64,000 nucleotides of DNA from Sphingobacteriales bacterium (GCA_003963365.1 RXJG01000003.1:144152-208151); one strand, 5' to 3'. Positions 36,889 to 46,576 are shown, counted from the stretch's first letter. Notes: generated by a model not told the origin, from the letters alone. Made by a program: numbers and translations.

Positions 36889-38202
36889 ATGTCGGTTATA
36901 ATTATTTTAGTTTGTATTGTATTGCTTGTTTTGCTCATTACCTGGTTAAAGTTTAACCCATTTCTTGCCTTTCTTATTATTTCCATTTTAGCAGGTTTGT
37001 TATTAGGCATCCCGGTAACGCAGGTTACGCAATCTGTAAAGAAAGGAATTGGTGATATATTGGGTGAACTATTTATTATTATTGGATTGGGAGCTATGAT
37101 GGGAAAATTAGTTGCTGAAACAGGTGCGGCACAAAGAATTTCTGATGAACTGATAAAATTATTTGGAGAAAAATATATTCGCTGGGCAATGATGCTCACA
37201 GGTTTTATTGCAGGCATTCCTCTTTTTTATAATGTGGGGTTTGTGTTATTGGTGCCCTTGGTATTTTCTGTTTATTACCGGATTAAATTACCAGCTGTTT
37301 ATTTGGGTCTTCCATTAATTGCTTCCTTATCGGTAACACATGGTTTCTTACCGCCACATCCTTCACCTACTGCATTGGTTGCACAGTTCAATGCTGATCT
37401 TGGTAAAACATTATTGTATGGACTAATCATTGCAATACCCACTGTAATTGTTGCAGGTTTACTTTATTCGAAAACTTTAAAAAATATTGTAACTGTTCCT
37501 ATCAAAACATTTGAAGCAACCAATATTCCCGCAGATAAATTACCGGGTGCATTCAATAGTTTTATTTCTGCATTATTACCTGTGATTTTTTTAGCTTTAT
37601 CAACACTGTTGCCTGCTATCAATATTGAAAACAACAGCATTAAAAAAGTACTTCAGTTTTTTGGCGATCCTGTTATTGTAATGTTGTTTTCATTACTGAT
37701 CATCACTTTTACATTAGGAACAGGTACAAAAAGATCATTAAAAGAAATAATGAATTACTACGGAGACGCTATTAAAGATGTATCGCTCATTTTATTAGTG
37801 GTGGCCGGTGCCGGTGCTTTAAAACAAGTGATGGTTGACAGTGGTGTTAGTGCTTCTATTGGAGACTTATTAAAAACATGGCCGGTACATCCTTTATTTT
37901 TAGGATGGTTGATCGCCGCCATTATTCGGGTAAGTATGGGTTCAGCTACCGTAGCAGGGTTAACAGCTGCTGGAATTATTGCACCAACATTAGCCGTGCT
38001 GCATGTTAATCCAAGCCTGATGGTTTTATCTATCGGTGCCGGCAGTTTGATGTTTTCGCATGTAAATGATGCCGGTTTCTGGATGTTTAAAGAATATTTT
38101 AATCTCAGCATTAAACAAACCATTCGTTCCTGGTCATTGATGGAAACATTGGTTTCTGTTTGCGGATTAGTTGGTGTATTTATATTGAATTACTTTTTAT
38201 AA
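36889..38202 (+). CDS. GntP family permease (gluconate / D-serine type)
   Basis: This 437-residue inner-membrane proton symporter has 12 or so hydrophobic spans. Family marks are FNPFLAFLIISILAGLLLGI at the N-terminus, GFIAGIPLFYNVGFVLLVPL and SLSVTHGFLPPHPSPTALV. The GntP family includes gluconate and D-serine (DsdX) carriers. The downstream genes (RidA, D-TA enzyme, M19 dipeptidase) favour a D-amino or hydroxy acid over gluconate. It is the first gene of the operon, and RidA starts 9 bp later. Confidence 0.9.
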   Translation: MSVIIILVCIVLLVLLITWLKFNPFLAFLIISILAGLLLGIPVTQVTQSVKKGIGDILGELFIIIGLGAMMGKLVAETGAAQRISDELIKLFGEKYIRWAMMLTGFIAGIPLFYNVGFVLLVPLVFSVYYRIKLPAVYLGLPLIASLSVTHGFLPPHPSPTALVAQFNADLGKTLLYGLIIAIPTVIVAGLLYSKTLKNIVTVPIKTFEATNIPADKLPGAFNSFISALLPVIFLALSTLLPAINIENNSIKKVLQFFGDPVIVMLFSLLIITFTLGTGTKRSLKEIMNYYGDAIKDVSLILLVVAGAGALKQVMVDSGVSASIGDLLKTWPVHPLFLGWLIAAIIRVSMGSATVAGLTAAGIIAPTLAVLHVNPSLMVLSIGAGSLMFSHVNDAGFWMFKEYFNLSIKQTIRSWSLMETLVSVCGLVGVFILNYFL

Positions 38203-38211
38203 AATCTATTT

Positions 38212-38673
38212 ATGACGATTGAAGAAAAATTATTAGAGCTTGGTTACCGCTTACCAAACATCCCACCTTCCAAAGGAATTTATAAGTCCTGTTTAGTTGA
38301 TGGCAAACATGTTTATGTGTCAGGGCATGTTTCATTGAATGAAGATGGTTCTTACATCACCGGTAAGCTGGGAAAAGATATTTCAGATGAAGCTGGGAAA
38401 GCCGCAGCCCGTCAATGCGGATTAGCCATTCTTGTTTCATTGAAAAAAGAATTGGGCGACCTGGATAAAATAAAAAGAGTGATAAAATTACTGGGCATGG
38501 TAAATGCTGTTCCCGAGTATGAAAAACATCCGGTGGTGATCAATGGTTGCAGCGAATTATTTGTAGAACTCTGGGGAGACGACAATGGCAAAGGAGTTCG
38601 CAGCGCCGTTGGTATGGGATCGTTACCTAATAATGTATCGGTTGAAATAGAAGCTATGTTTGAACTGAAATAA
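38212..38673 (+). CDS. RidA/YjgF family imine deaminase
   Basis: This 153-residue Rid protein has KSCLVDGKHVYVSGHVSLNEDG, an Arg-containing substrate segment GVRSAVGMGSLPNNVSVEIEA, and the trimer-forming beta sheet pattern. RidA-type proteins hydrolyse 2-aminoacrylate and other imines released by PLP dehydratases. Its position 3 bp before a D-serine-dehydratase-like gene fits that role. The longer N-terminal helix places it in a Rid subgroup other than classic RidA. Confidence 0.85.
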   Translation: MTIEEKLLELGYRLPNIPPSKGIYKSCLVDGKHVYVSGHVSLNEDGSYITGKLGKDISDEAGKAAARQCGLAILVSLKKELGDLDKIKRVIKLLGMVNAVPEYEKHPVVINGCSELFVELWGDDNGKGVRSAVGMGSLPNNVSVEIEAMFELK

Positions 38674-38676
38674 AGA

Positions 38677-39786
38677 ATGATGATGAAAGATGCACACAAC
38701 TGGTTTGAAATTGAAAATGTAAACGAACTGGATTCTCCTTCATTAGTAGTTTTTGTAGAAAGAGTAAAACACAATATTCAATTAGCCATTGAAATGATTG
38801 GTGATGTAAATCGTTTACGTCCGCATATTAAAACTAATAAATCACCCGATGTGGCAAAGCTGATGTTGGAGGCTGGTATCACAAAATTCAAGTGTGCCAC
38901 CATTGCTGAAGCTGAGATGCTGGCTCAATGCAATGCACCGGATGTATTACTCGCCTATCAGCCACTCGGGCCAAAACTCAAACGCTTTATTGAACTCATT
39001 AAAAAATATCCATCCACAAAATTCAGTTGTCTTACAGACAATGCGGAAGCAGCAACTGAGCAATCAGGAACATTTGAAACAAATGGATTAGCTGTTCCTG
39101 TGTATATGGATATTAATGTTGGCATGAATCGTACCGGCATTATTCCAGATGCGAAAGCTGTTGAATTAGCTGATCACTGCAAAAAATTAAAGGGTATTAA
39201 GCTTATTGGTTTGCATGCATATGATGGACACATTCGTGATGCGGACTATGAATTAAAAAAACAACATTGTGATAAAGCTTTTGCTTTGGTAAAAAAATTG
39301 AATGATCAGTTGCAATTGCCTACAATCATCATGGGTGGTTCACCGGCATTCTCTGTGCATTGCAAAAGAGAACATATTGAATGCAGTCCCGGCACATTTG
39401 TTTACTGGGATAAAGGCTATCATGATCTTTGTCCTGAGCAAAAATTTTTACCGGCTGCAGTATTAGTAACACGGATCATATCATTCCCTACGGCCGGAAG
39501 AATATGCACGGACCTTGGGCATAAATCTGTAGCTGCAGAAAATGATATCAGCAAAAGAGTTTTCTTTTTAAATGTGGAAGGATTAAAACCTGTCGGGCAA
39601 AGTGAAGAACATTTGGTTTTAGAGACTGCCCATCCGGAAAATTTTAAAACAGGACAAGTGTTATATGGCCTGCCATATCATGTTTGTCCCACAGTAGCAC
39701 TGTATGAAAGAGTCATCACCATCGAAAACAATAAAGTAAGTGGTGAATGGAAAACAATTGCAAGAGACAGAAAAATAAGTTTGTAG
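38677..39786 (+). CDS. D-TA family PLP-dependent enzyme (D-threonine aldolase / D-serine dehydratase type)
   Basis: This 369-residue fold-type III enzyme (alanine-racemase-like barrel) carries the PLP-Lys motif LRPHIKTNKSPDVAKLM near residue 52. It also has KFKCATIAEAEMLA, MDINVGMNRTGI, and a C-terminal beta domain with a metal-site signature (ETAHPE and YGLPYHVCPTV, with His and Cys ligands as in DSD/D-TA enzymes). It should act on D-threonine or D-serine. A RidA partner suggests dehydratase chemistry that yields aminoacrylate. Stop-to-stop spacing is tight with RidA. Confidence 0.9.
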   Translation: MMMKDAHNWFEIENVNELDSPSLVVFVERVKHNIQLAIEMIGDVNRLRPHIKTNKSPDVAKLMLEAGITKFKCATIAEAEMLAQCNAPDVLLAYQPLGPKLKRFIELIKKYPSTKFSCLTDNAEAATEQSGTFETNGLAVPVYMDINVGMNRTGIIPDAKAVELADHCKKLKGIKLIGLHAYDGHIRDADYELKKQHCDKAFALVKKLNDQLQLPTIIMGGSPAFSVHCKREHIECSPGTFVYWDKGYHDLCPEQKFLPAAVLVTRIISFPTAGRICTDLGHKSVAAENDISKRVFFLNVEGLKPVGQSEEHLVLETAHPENFKTGQVLYGLPYHVCPTVALYERVITIENNKVSGEWKTIARDRKISL

Positions 39787-39867
39787 TTTTTGTTTTATAG
39801 TGTGTGGTGAATGACCACCACAGTTTTTATAAATCAAACTATAAACTTCAAACCATAAACTATCAAC

Positions 39868-40938
39868 ATGTTTATATTTGATGCCCATCTTGATCTTGCC
39901 ATGAATGCGATGGAATGGAACCGTGATCTTACCAGGCCTGTTAAACAAATCAATCAGAGAGAAGCAGGCTTAACAGATAAGCCAGACCGTGGCAATGCCG
40001 TAGTTAGTTTACCTGAATTAAGAAAAGGAAATATTGGCCTGGTGGTTGCGACACAGGTTGCCCGTTATGTTTCACCCAAAAGTTCATTACAAGGCTGGCA
40101 CTCACCACAACAGGCATGGGCACAAACACAGGCACAACTGGCATGGTATAAAACAATGGAAGCAGCAGGAGAAATGAAACAGGTAATTGATCTGTCTTCA
40201 TTAAAATCGCATCTAAAAAACTGGAATAATTCAAAAAACAATACTAAAAAACCTGTTGGCTACATTTTAAGTTTGGAAGGCGCTGATTCATTAATCACTG
40301 TTGATCATTTAGAGAAAGCTTATGAATATGGATTAAGAGCAGTAGGCCCTGCCCATTACGGACCCGGACGTTATGCCAATGGAACCAATGCAACTGGAAA
40401 AATGAAAGCCAATGGAATTGCTTTGCTGAAAAAGATGGAAGCACTAAATATTATTTTAGATGCAACACATTTATGCGATGATGCTTTCTGGCAGGCGATG
40501 GATCATTTTAACGGGCCGGTGTGGGCCAGTCATAATAACTGCCGGTCAATTGTCAATCATAATCGCCAGTTTAGTGATGAGATGATAAAAGAGTTAATCA
40601 GCAGAGGAGCAGTTATTGGTGCATCGATGGATGCGTGGATGATAGTGCCCGGTTGGGTAAAAGGCAAATCCACACCAAAGAAAATGAAATGTAATCTCGA
40701 CAGAGTCATTGATCACATTGATCATGTCTGTCAAATAGCTGGCAATTCGAATCATGCAGGAATTGGTTCTGACCTTGATGGTGCTTTTGGAAAAGAGCAG
40801 TGTCCGTATGATATCAATACGATCAGCGATCTTAAAAAAATCCCTTCTCTATTTAAGAAAAGAGGTTACACGAATGATGATATTGAAAAAATCATGAACA
40901 GGAACTGGGTTAGTTTTCTTGAAAGAACATGGAGCTAA
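39868..40938 (+). CDS. Membrane dipeptidase family (M19) zinc peptidase
   Basis: This 356-residue amidohydrolase-fold dipeptidase has its first metal motif in FDAHLDLAMN (His and Asp, residues 5-7). LSLEGADSL supplies the bridging Glu, LDATHLCDDAFWQ and WASHNNCRSI the further His ligands, and GIGSDLDGAFG the C-terminal Asp. Family M19 cleaves dipeptides, often with a D-residue at the second position. No signal peptide is visible, so action is cytoplasmic. It closes the D-amino-acid operon and is followed by a strong hairpin. Confidence 0.9.
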   Translation: MFIFDAHLDLAMNAMEWNRDLTRPVKQINQREAGLTDKPDRGNAVVSLPELRKGNIGLVVATQVARYVSPKSSLQGWHSPQQAWAQTQAQLAWYKTMEAAGEMKQVIDLSSLKSHLKNWNNSKNNTKKPVGYILSLEGADSLITVDHLEKAYEYGLRAVGPAHYGPGRYANGTNATGKMKANGIALLKKMEALNIILDATHLCDDAFWQAMDHFNGPVWASHNNCRSIVNHNRQFSDEMIKELISRGAVIGASMDAWMIVPGWVKGKSTPKKMKCNLDRVIDHIDHVCQIAGNSNHAGIGSDLDGAFGKEQCPYDINTISDLKKIPSLFKKRGYTNDDIEKIMNRNWVSFLERTWS

Positions 40939-40957
40939 AATAATTTTCCTCTAAAAA

Positions 40958-40985
40958 AATGCCCCGGCTTTATGCCGGGGCTTAT
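40958..40985. terminator. Bidirectional terminator
   Basis: The stem GCCCCGGC (40961-40968)/GCCGGGGC (40974-40981) has T7 on the minus strand and a weaker tail on the plus strand. It lies after the M19 gene and after the decayed amidohydrolase on the other strand. Confidence 0.75.
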
Positions 40986-41056
40986 TGCTAAAAAACAAGC
41001 GAGAGTATATCAATTAACAAAATTTATAAAAACCTGGTTAAAGGCTTTCGAAGGCT

Positions 41057-41308
41057 TTATTTGAATTTATTTTCATCCAATCTGAAGAAACGAGCAGCAT
41101 TATTAAAGAATATATCACGTTTCTGTTCAAAGAACAGATAGTTTGCTTTTTCAATTACACCGATAGAAGTTTCCAGCAAACCGGGCCATATTATGAGATC
41201 TGAGCCATACATGATCCTTTTTCCAAAACCAGCCGTACAAGTCTTTAATATAATCGTTTACTTCTGCGAGTGGATAATTTCCTATCATTCCTGCAACATC
41301 TGCACTGT
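41057..41308 (-). pseudogene. Amidohydrolase family remnant (C-terminal fragment, frameshifted)
   Basis: The minus strand encodes SADVAGMIGNYPLAEVNDYI and then, after a frame change near 41230, AGFGKRIMYGSDLIIWPG through FFNNAARFF to a stop at 41057-41059. These are the C-terminal blocks of amidohydrolase_2 family proteins (PF04909-like): the metal-site GSD and the NNAARFLRL end. The N-terminal two thirds is gone, replaced by the GH3 gene whose stop lies at 41310. A start codon is lacking. I judge it a dead fragment. Confidence 0.8.
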
Positions 41309-41309
41309 A

Positions 41310-43637
41310 TTATTTCTTTTTATACTTGATTACCCTCGCATCTTTAATCACACCTTTCCAGTTTAAGCCATAAGCGAAATCATAAGAATGACCTTCGCTG
41401 TCTTTGTAAGGTTTCATATCCTGCGGTACATCTTCTTTTTGCGTTTCTACTGTTTGCATGTCTGCAGGCATTTGAAATGGCAACAAACCGGATGGTTCTG
41501 TTTTGCCGGATAGAATATCCATCAATGCCTGGTCCTGCACACCGAATGAAACTACAAGCCCTTCTATCTTTGATTCAAACTCTGCCACAACAGCAGGATT
41601 AGTTAGCGCCATACAAACGATAACTGGTTTGCCATTCATCGCTGCTTTCGTATCAAGTATATTTTTGAGATCCGCTACATTATTTGCAGTAACCGTTTTG
41701 CCTTTATAAGAACGATTTTTAATTGTTGGATCAATAACAGGATCTCCGGCTGCAATACTTTGCTCTCTTGCATCAGCCGCACTGTATGCGCCATATTGCA
41801 AACTGATAGGCACATAACCATTGCCACCATTCTTTCTGTCATCACTGCTATAACCAACACCACCGTTTGGTCCTTTCACAAACACGATCGCCATATCTGC
41901 TTTAGAAGGATCTTCTGTTACATTGAAATATTTTTGTACAATATTGATGTTAACCGGGTATTCAACACGTTCAGGTGTCGTATTACCAAACCAATCTCTT
42001 GCTGCAGGAACTGTACGTTTGGGTATATAAACTGTTTTTGTTTTTGCAATCGGCAAGATATTGCTCTTGTTCTTCAGCATTACAATCGATTTTAATTGCG
42101 CATCATAACCGGCTTTCATGAAATCTGCATTGCCAACCGTTTTTGTTGATTGTGCAGGATCGAGATATGGATTTTCAAATAATCCAACCTGGAAAATATT
42201 TCGTAACAATCTTACGGCTGATTGTTCAAAGCGTTGACGCATCCATTGTTCACCATGTTCTTTTACACCCATTTGATATGCTTCCAATACAGGACCAGCA
42301 ACATTATTACCACCAAATTGGTCAACACCTGCCATCAATACTTTGTAATGTCTTTCAGCAACAGAAAGTTTTTCAACACCCCATGACTTACCCATGAACA
42401 TATCAGGTGTTTTTCCCTCATCTGCTGTTATTAACCAGTCTGTACAAACAACACCATCATAATGATATTTTGTTCTAAGCAGATCAGTAATTAAATATTT
42501 GCTGTAACCATTCCCAACATTCTCATGATTCTTTGTATCCTGGTTATAGGAAATAGTATAGTAAGGCATTACTGCAGCAGCTTCTTTTGTTTTGCCATTT
42601 AATTTAAACCCACCGTCAACAAATGGTTTCAACTGTGTTTGAAAATTATTACCGGGATATACTGCAAATTTTCCGTAAGCAAAATGAGCATCACGACCAC
42701 CTTCTTCAGGACCGCCACTGGGCCAGTGCTTCACCATAGCATTAACACTATGAAAACCCCAACCATTTTTTATTTCAAAAGAACCCGTTGATGTTTGGAA
42801 TCCGTCAACATAAGCTCTTGCCATGTCAGTGGCAAGTGGTGGATTTTCTCCAAATGTTCCATTAAACCTGTTCCATCTTGGCTCTGTTGCCAGATCTATT
42901 TGTGGTGATAATGCAGTTGCAATTCCAAGTGCTCTGTATTCCTGCGCCGCTATATAACCAAAATTTTGAACGATAGAGGGATTAAATGTTGCAGCCATTC
43001 CAATTGATTCAGGCCACATAGATATTGCTCCGCCAGAGCCTAAATTATATTCCGCATTTGCAACAACACCGTTACGGGGATCCGAACTGTTGTTTGCCGG
43101 AATACCCAAGCCAAGTGCTTCAACAAATGCCTGCACATTGTTATTCCATTTTGCTGCAACTTCGGGACTGAGCACACGTGTTATCAACACATGCCGCAGG
43201 TTATCCTCTTTTAAAAATTTCTTTTGCTGATCACTTATATCATAGGGCTGCATGCCGCTTGAATCGATTGGTTTGCCACCATAAGTACCAGCGCCGAAGC
43301 CCCTTGCATTGGCGGGTATTGCCTGGTGTGCACTGTATAACATCAAACCAGCAATTTGTTCAACCGACATTTTTGATGCAAGATCTTTTGCACGGACATC
43401 AACAGGTAAACGCCAGTCTTCATATTTATCCAGCTTACCGTTTTTATTCAGGTCTTTAAATGCAAAACCATCAACAGTAATAATCTTAACACCAGATGTA
43501 AGTGAATATCCCAATGTTTGTCCGCCTTTGTTGGTTACAATGGAGATATTATCCCTGGTTACTTCTGTCCATTTTTGTTGTGCAAAAACCGTTACAGACA
43601 GAAATACAATACCAGAAAATGAAATGATCTTTTTCAT
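41310..43637 (-). CDS. Glycoside hydrolase family 3 beta-glucosidase-like, secreted
   Basis: This 775-residue protein has a signal peptide (1-19, VFAQQ). An EF-hand/dockerin-like calcium loop (DLNKNGKLDKYEDW, about 58-71) precedes the GH3 domain. The N-terminal barrel includes ATALSPQIDLATEPRWNR and KHWPSGGPEEGGRD. The nucleophile Asp400 sits in GVVCTDW, and a C-terminal alpha/beta domain follows. It should hydrolyse beta-glycosides in the periplasm. The gene is flanked by remnants on both sides, so its 3' neighbour appears to have been truncated. Confidence 0.9.
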   Translation of the reverse strand: MKKIISFSGIVFLSVTVFAQQKWTEVTRDNISIVTNKGGQTLGYSLTSGVKIITVDGFAFKDLNKNGKLDKYEDWRLPVDVRAKDLASKMSVEQIAGLMLYSAHQAIPANARGFGAGTYGGKPIDSSGMQPYDISDQQKKFLKEDNLRHVLITRVLSPEVAAKWNNNVQAFVEALGLGIPANNSSDPRNGVVANAEYNLGSGGAISMWPESIGMAATFNPSIVQNFGYIAAQEYRALGIATALSPQIDLATEPRWNRFNGTFGENPPLATDMARAYVDGFQTSTGSFEIKNGWGFHSVNAMVKHWPSGGPEEGGRDAHFAYGKFAVYPGNNFQTQLKPFVDGGFKLNGKTKEAAAVMPYYTISYNQDTKNHENVGNGYSKYLITDLLRTKYHYDGVVCTDWLITADEGKTPDMFMGKSWGVEKLSVAERHYKVLMAGVDQFGGNNVAGPVLEAYQMGVKEHGEQWMRQRFEQSAVRLLRNIFQVGLFENPYLDPAQSTKTVGNADFMKAGYDAQLKSIVMLKNKSNILPIAKTKTVYIPKRTVPAARDWFGNTTPERVEYPVNINIVQKYFNVTEDPSKADMAIVFVKGPNGGVGYSSDDRKNGGNGYVPISLQYGAYSAADAREQSIAAGDPVIDPTIKNRSYKGKTVTANNVADLKNILDTKAAMNGKPVIVCMALTNPAVVAEFESKIEGLVVSFGVQDQALMDILSGKTEPSGLLPFQMPADMQTVETQKEDVPQDMKPYKDSEGHSYDFAYGLNWKGVIKDARVIKYKKK

Positions 43638-43679
43638 TTTTGAAATTTTATAAATTATGGTAGAATAATAAACTGGTTT

Positions 43680-43830
43680 TTATTTCTTTTCATTCAAATG
43701 CTTTTGCCATTTATCTATAAATTCAAAACCACTTACTCCTTCAATTGGTTTTTACTACCGTATTATCTTTTTGAGAAAATACATTTAATACAACCACCAA
43801 TAAGGACAGAAGGCTGAAAAATCTTTTCAT
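43680..43830 (-). pseudogene. Remnant of a secreted protein gene (signal peptide plus C-terminal scrap)
   Basis: An ATG at 43830 starts a clear signal peptide, MKRFFSLLSLLVVVLNVFSQ, followed by nine codons to an in-frame TGA. Another frame then continues EGVSGFEFIDKWQKHLNEKK to a stop at 43680-43682. The pattern is a secreted protein whose middle has been deleted, leaving about 50 codons in two frames. The original family cannot be told from the rest. It lies between the TIM-barrel and GH3 genes in the same orientation. Confidence 0.65.
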
Positions 43831-43950
43831 ACAAAAATTTTTCCCGATAGAATTTTTAGATTTTCCTGAATGTAATTTCTAAGCCAAAACAGGAACTTGA
43901 ACTGATAATAAATGATTACCGTTTCAAATCCCGTGAAATAATTATTTACC

Positions 43951-44868
43951 TCAGGCTCCCAGCATTTTAGTTAAATAGTTATAGCTGGAAGTAATGCTTG
44001 CCAGTGCATCTTTTGGCATATCATGTTCAATAAAGAAATGTTTCATGCCGGCTGCAGGGGCTGCGTCAAATATTCTTTTATAATCAATTGTTCCTTCACC
44101 TACAGGCAAGATGGTTTCTCTTTTTGCATCCAGGTCTTTTACATGCCATAATGGAAAACGACCGGGATTTTGTTTGAATAGTTCAACAGGGTCTTTACCC
44201 CCTTTCGTTGCCCATGCAAGATCGAGTTCCAATTTCATTTTAGTTTGAGATAAAAACATTTCATAAGGAATTTGTCCCTCTACTTCATGAAACTCAGCAT
44301 CATGATTATGATAGGCAAATCCAATCCCCGCTTTTTTACAGGCTTCATCTGTTTTATTTAATACCTCTATTGAAGATTTTATTTCATCCAGCGTATGAAT
44401 GGGTGTACTGGCACAAACTAAAAACTCCACGCCTCCTTCTGCCGCTTCATCAACTAATACCTGCATATTATCCTGCAGGCTTCTCATTGGCGGAATAACA
44501 ATAGGCTTCCCATCCTGCCCTACTGGCATTTTCGCTCCCGGCGGTAATTTAAAAGGAGCACCCAGTACATGATGCGATTTCCAGCTAAGGCCGATATTAT
44601 TTAAAAACTTAGCAAATTCTTTTGGCTTCATTCCGTAATAACCACCTTTTTTACTAAAGGCTGATTCTATTTCTTTGTAACCAACACCTGCTATTTTTTT
44701 TAATGTTCCTTCCACATCATTATCTATCTCATTAAAAAAAGTAAACAACTGCAAACCCATAGCTTGTGTTGCAGGTTTTGAAGCAAAAAAATCAAATGAT
44801 TTATTACGCAATACCAGGCCACCAAACAAAACAGTACCCGAAGCTTTTATAAATTCTTTTCTTTTCAT
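43951..44868 (-). CDS. Sugar phosphate isomerase/epimerase-like TIM-barrel protein, exported
   Basis: This 305-residue xylose-isomerase-like (AP endonuclease 2 fold) protein has an N-terminal Tat/secretion-like leader (MKRKEFIKASGTVLFGGLVL), so it is probably periplasmic. Core features are YKEIESAFS, GIGFAYHNHDAEF (metal His), LELDLAWATKGG and GEGTIDYKRIF. Exported members of this fold in Bacteroidota include enzymes acting on keto-sugars or 3-keto-glycosides, which would fit the neighbouring GH3 and esterase genes; this is inference. It lies 46 bp after the carboxylesterase gene. Confidence 0.82.
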   Translation of the reverse strand: MKRKEFIKASGTVLFGGLVLRNKSFDFFASKPATQAMGLQLFTFFNEIDNDVEGTLKKIAGVGYKEIESAFSKKGGYYGMKPKEFAKFLNNIGLSWKSHHVLGAPFKLPPGAKMPVGQDGKPIVIPPMRSLQDNMQVLVDEAAEGGVEFLVCASTPIHTLDEIKSSIEVLNKTDEACKKAGIGFAYHNHDAEFHEVEGQIPYEMFLSQTKMKLELDLAWATKGGKDPVELFKQNPGRFPLWHVKDLDAKRETILPVGEGTIDYKRIFDAAPAAGMKHFFIEHDMPKDALASITSSYNYLTKMLGA

Positions 44869-44914
44869 ACTATAACAATTGAGTGTTATGAAATAAGTAT
44901 CAGTAGTTAATGAT

Positions 44915-46540
44915 TTATTTTTTCAATAATGATTCAAGAAATAAATAGCGGTTACGGTTTTTTTCTGTCATCGATTTTGAATCAACATTGATATACATTA
45001 ATTCAGCCGGTTGATTAGCTTTTACTGCAGGCCACTTTGGTACTGTTAATCCGTTTGGATTACCTGTTTTAATAAAGTTTTCAAAAAAAGATTGTATAAT
45101 GGCGGCCACTTTAAAATCTTCCGGTTGCCAGTCATACACACGGTTGGTTGGTAAATTACCCATGGCATATTCAATTTCGGCTGAATGTACAGCACCTTTT
45201 GGCAAAGGAGCTTTTGGCGCTTTACCTGTGGTATCTTTTGTAATACCACCTGCAAGGTTTGCTGTGGCATTTCCCATCTCTGCTCTCATTGCCGGTCGGG
45301 GCCGTGCATATAAATAACGGTAAACTGGTTTACCACCGGATTTAGCTTGCATATCTATCCATTTCCAGGTACCAAAGCCAATAAACCTGTCACTGGCAAA
45401 ATCTGTTGCAGCTTGTTCTACTTCATCATCCGTAGCAGGCACATATTGTTTGATGGCTTCATCTGCTTTATCACCAAATGTTTTTTGTAAAGCCTTTTTG
45501 AAATTTTCAACAGTGAATTTATCACCACCCATTACAAACTGTGGTACCATCTCCTGTGAATTCCATCCGGCTAACAGTGGAACGTGTGCCTGTTCTCCTT
45601 TTTCAAATATTTCCAGTGGTGATTTAGGAAAGAAATAACCATCAACACAAAAAGGAAATGCACCAAAACCTGCTTTTGAAGCTCCTTTCAGCAAATCTTC
45701 AGCACTCATGGCTCTTAATTCTGCTAATGAATTTTTATTGATGGATTGTGCCCATTTTACTCCGGCAGCTTCGGCTTCCTTTAATGTAGCAGTTGGGTTT
45801 CCAAGCACAGAGCCGCTTTCTCCAATCGCACCGGCAATTAAGTTCCTTGATAACGGAGAAGCCATTTGGGCACTAACTGAAAATGATCCGGCAGATTCAC
45901 CGGCAATAGTCACTCTTTTTGGATCGCCGCCAAAAGCTGCTATATTTTTTTGCACCCACTGCAAAGCAGCACTCTGATCCATCAGGCCATAATTACCGGA
46001 TGCATGATGTGGTGATTCTTTTGTCAATTCGGGATGAGATAATAAACCAAACACACCTAAGCGGTAATTAACGGTTACCGTTACAATTCCTCTGCGGGCC
46101 ATACTCTCACCATCATATCGTGGCTCTGAACCATCACCTGCCATAAAACCACCGCCGTAGTAGTAAACCAATACCGGCAATTTTTCTTTACCTGTATTGG
46201 ATGGTGTCCATACGTTCAAATACAAACAATCTTCACTTGTACCACCGGAACGAAAATTCATGTCCCCAAATATGGGTAATTGCATAGCCTTGTTACCAAA
46301 CTTATCAGCTTTGCGTACACCTTCCCAGTTTTTGACCGGTTGTGGTTCTCTCCATCGAAGTTCGCCAACCGGTGGTGCTGCATAAGGAATGCCTTTAAAT
46401 GTATAAACTCCAGATTCATCAACTCCTTCTAAAACGCCATTCTCTACTTTTACCTTAGGAGCAGGTAACTCATTCTGTTGAGCAAAAAGATTGGATGTAA
46501 ACAATAAACTGAGTAAAAAATAACAAATTAATTTTTTCAT
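44915..46540 (-). CDS. Type-B carboxylesterase/lipase, secreted
   Basis: This 541-residue alpha/beta-hydrolase has a signal peptide (1-20, NLFAQ). The nucleophile elbow is TIAGESAGSFSV (Ser215). YYYGGGFMAGDG forms the oxyanion hole, and the region KGAVHSAEIEYAMGN contains the catalytic His. Type-B carboxylesterases remove acyl or feruloyl groups. With two GH3 enzymes nearby, deacylation of plant glycosides is plausible but unproven. A terminator at 46583-46604 separates it from the upstream GH3 gene. Confidence 0.9.
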   Translation of the reverse strand: MKKLICYFLLSLLFTSNLFAQQNELPAPKVKVENGVLEGVDESGVYTFKGIPYAAPPVGELRWREPQPVKNWEGVRKADKFGNKAMQLPIFGDMNFRSGGTSEDCLYLNVWTPSNTGKEKLPVLVYYYGGGFMAGDGSEPRYDGESMARRGIVTVTVNYRLGVFGLLSHPELTKESPHHASGNYGLMDQSAALQWVQKNIAAFGGDPKRVTIAGESAGSFSVSAQMASPLSRNLIAGAIGESGSVLGNPTATLKEAEAAGVKWAQSINKNSLAELRAMSAEDLLKGASKAGFGAFPFCVDGYFFPKSPLEIFEKGEQAHVPLLAGWNSQEMVPQFVMGGDKFTVENFKKALQKTFGDKADEAIKQYVPATDDEVEQAATDFASDRFIGFGTWKWIDMQAKSGGKPVYRYLYARPRPAMRAEMGNATANLAGGITKDTTGKAPKAPLPKGAVHSAEIEYAMGNLPTNRVYDWQPEDFKVAAIIQSFFENFIKTGNPNGLTVPKWPAVKANQPAELMYINVDSKSMTEKNRNRYLFLESLLKK

Positions 46541-46576
46541 ATAGCCATTATCGTTTTAAAAAATTATTATCGAAGG

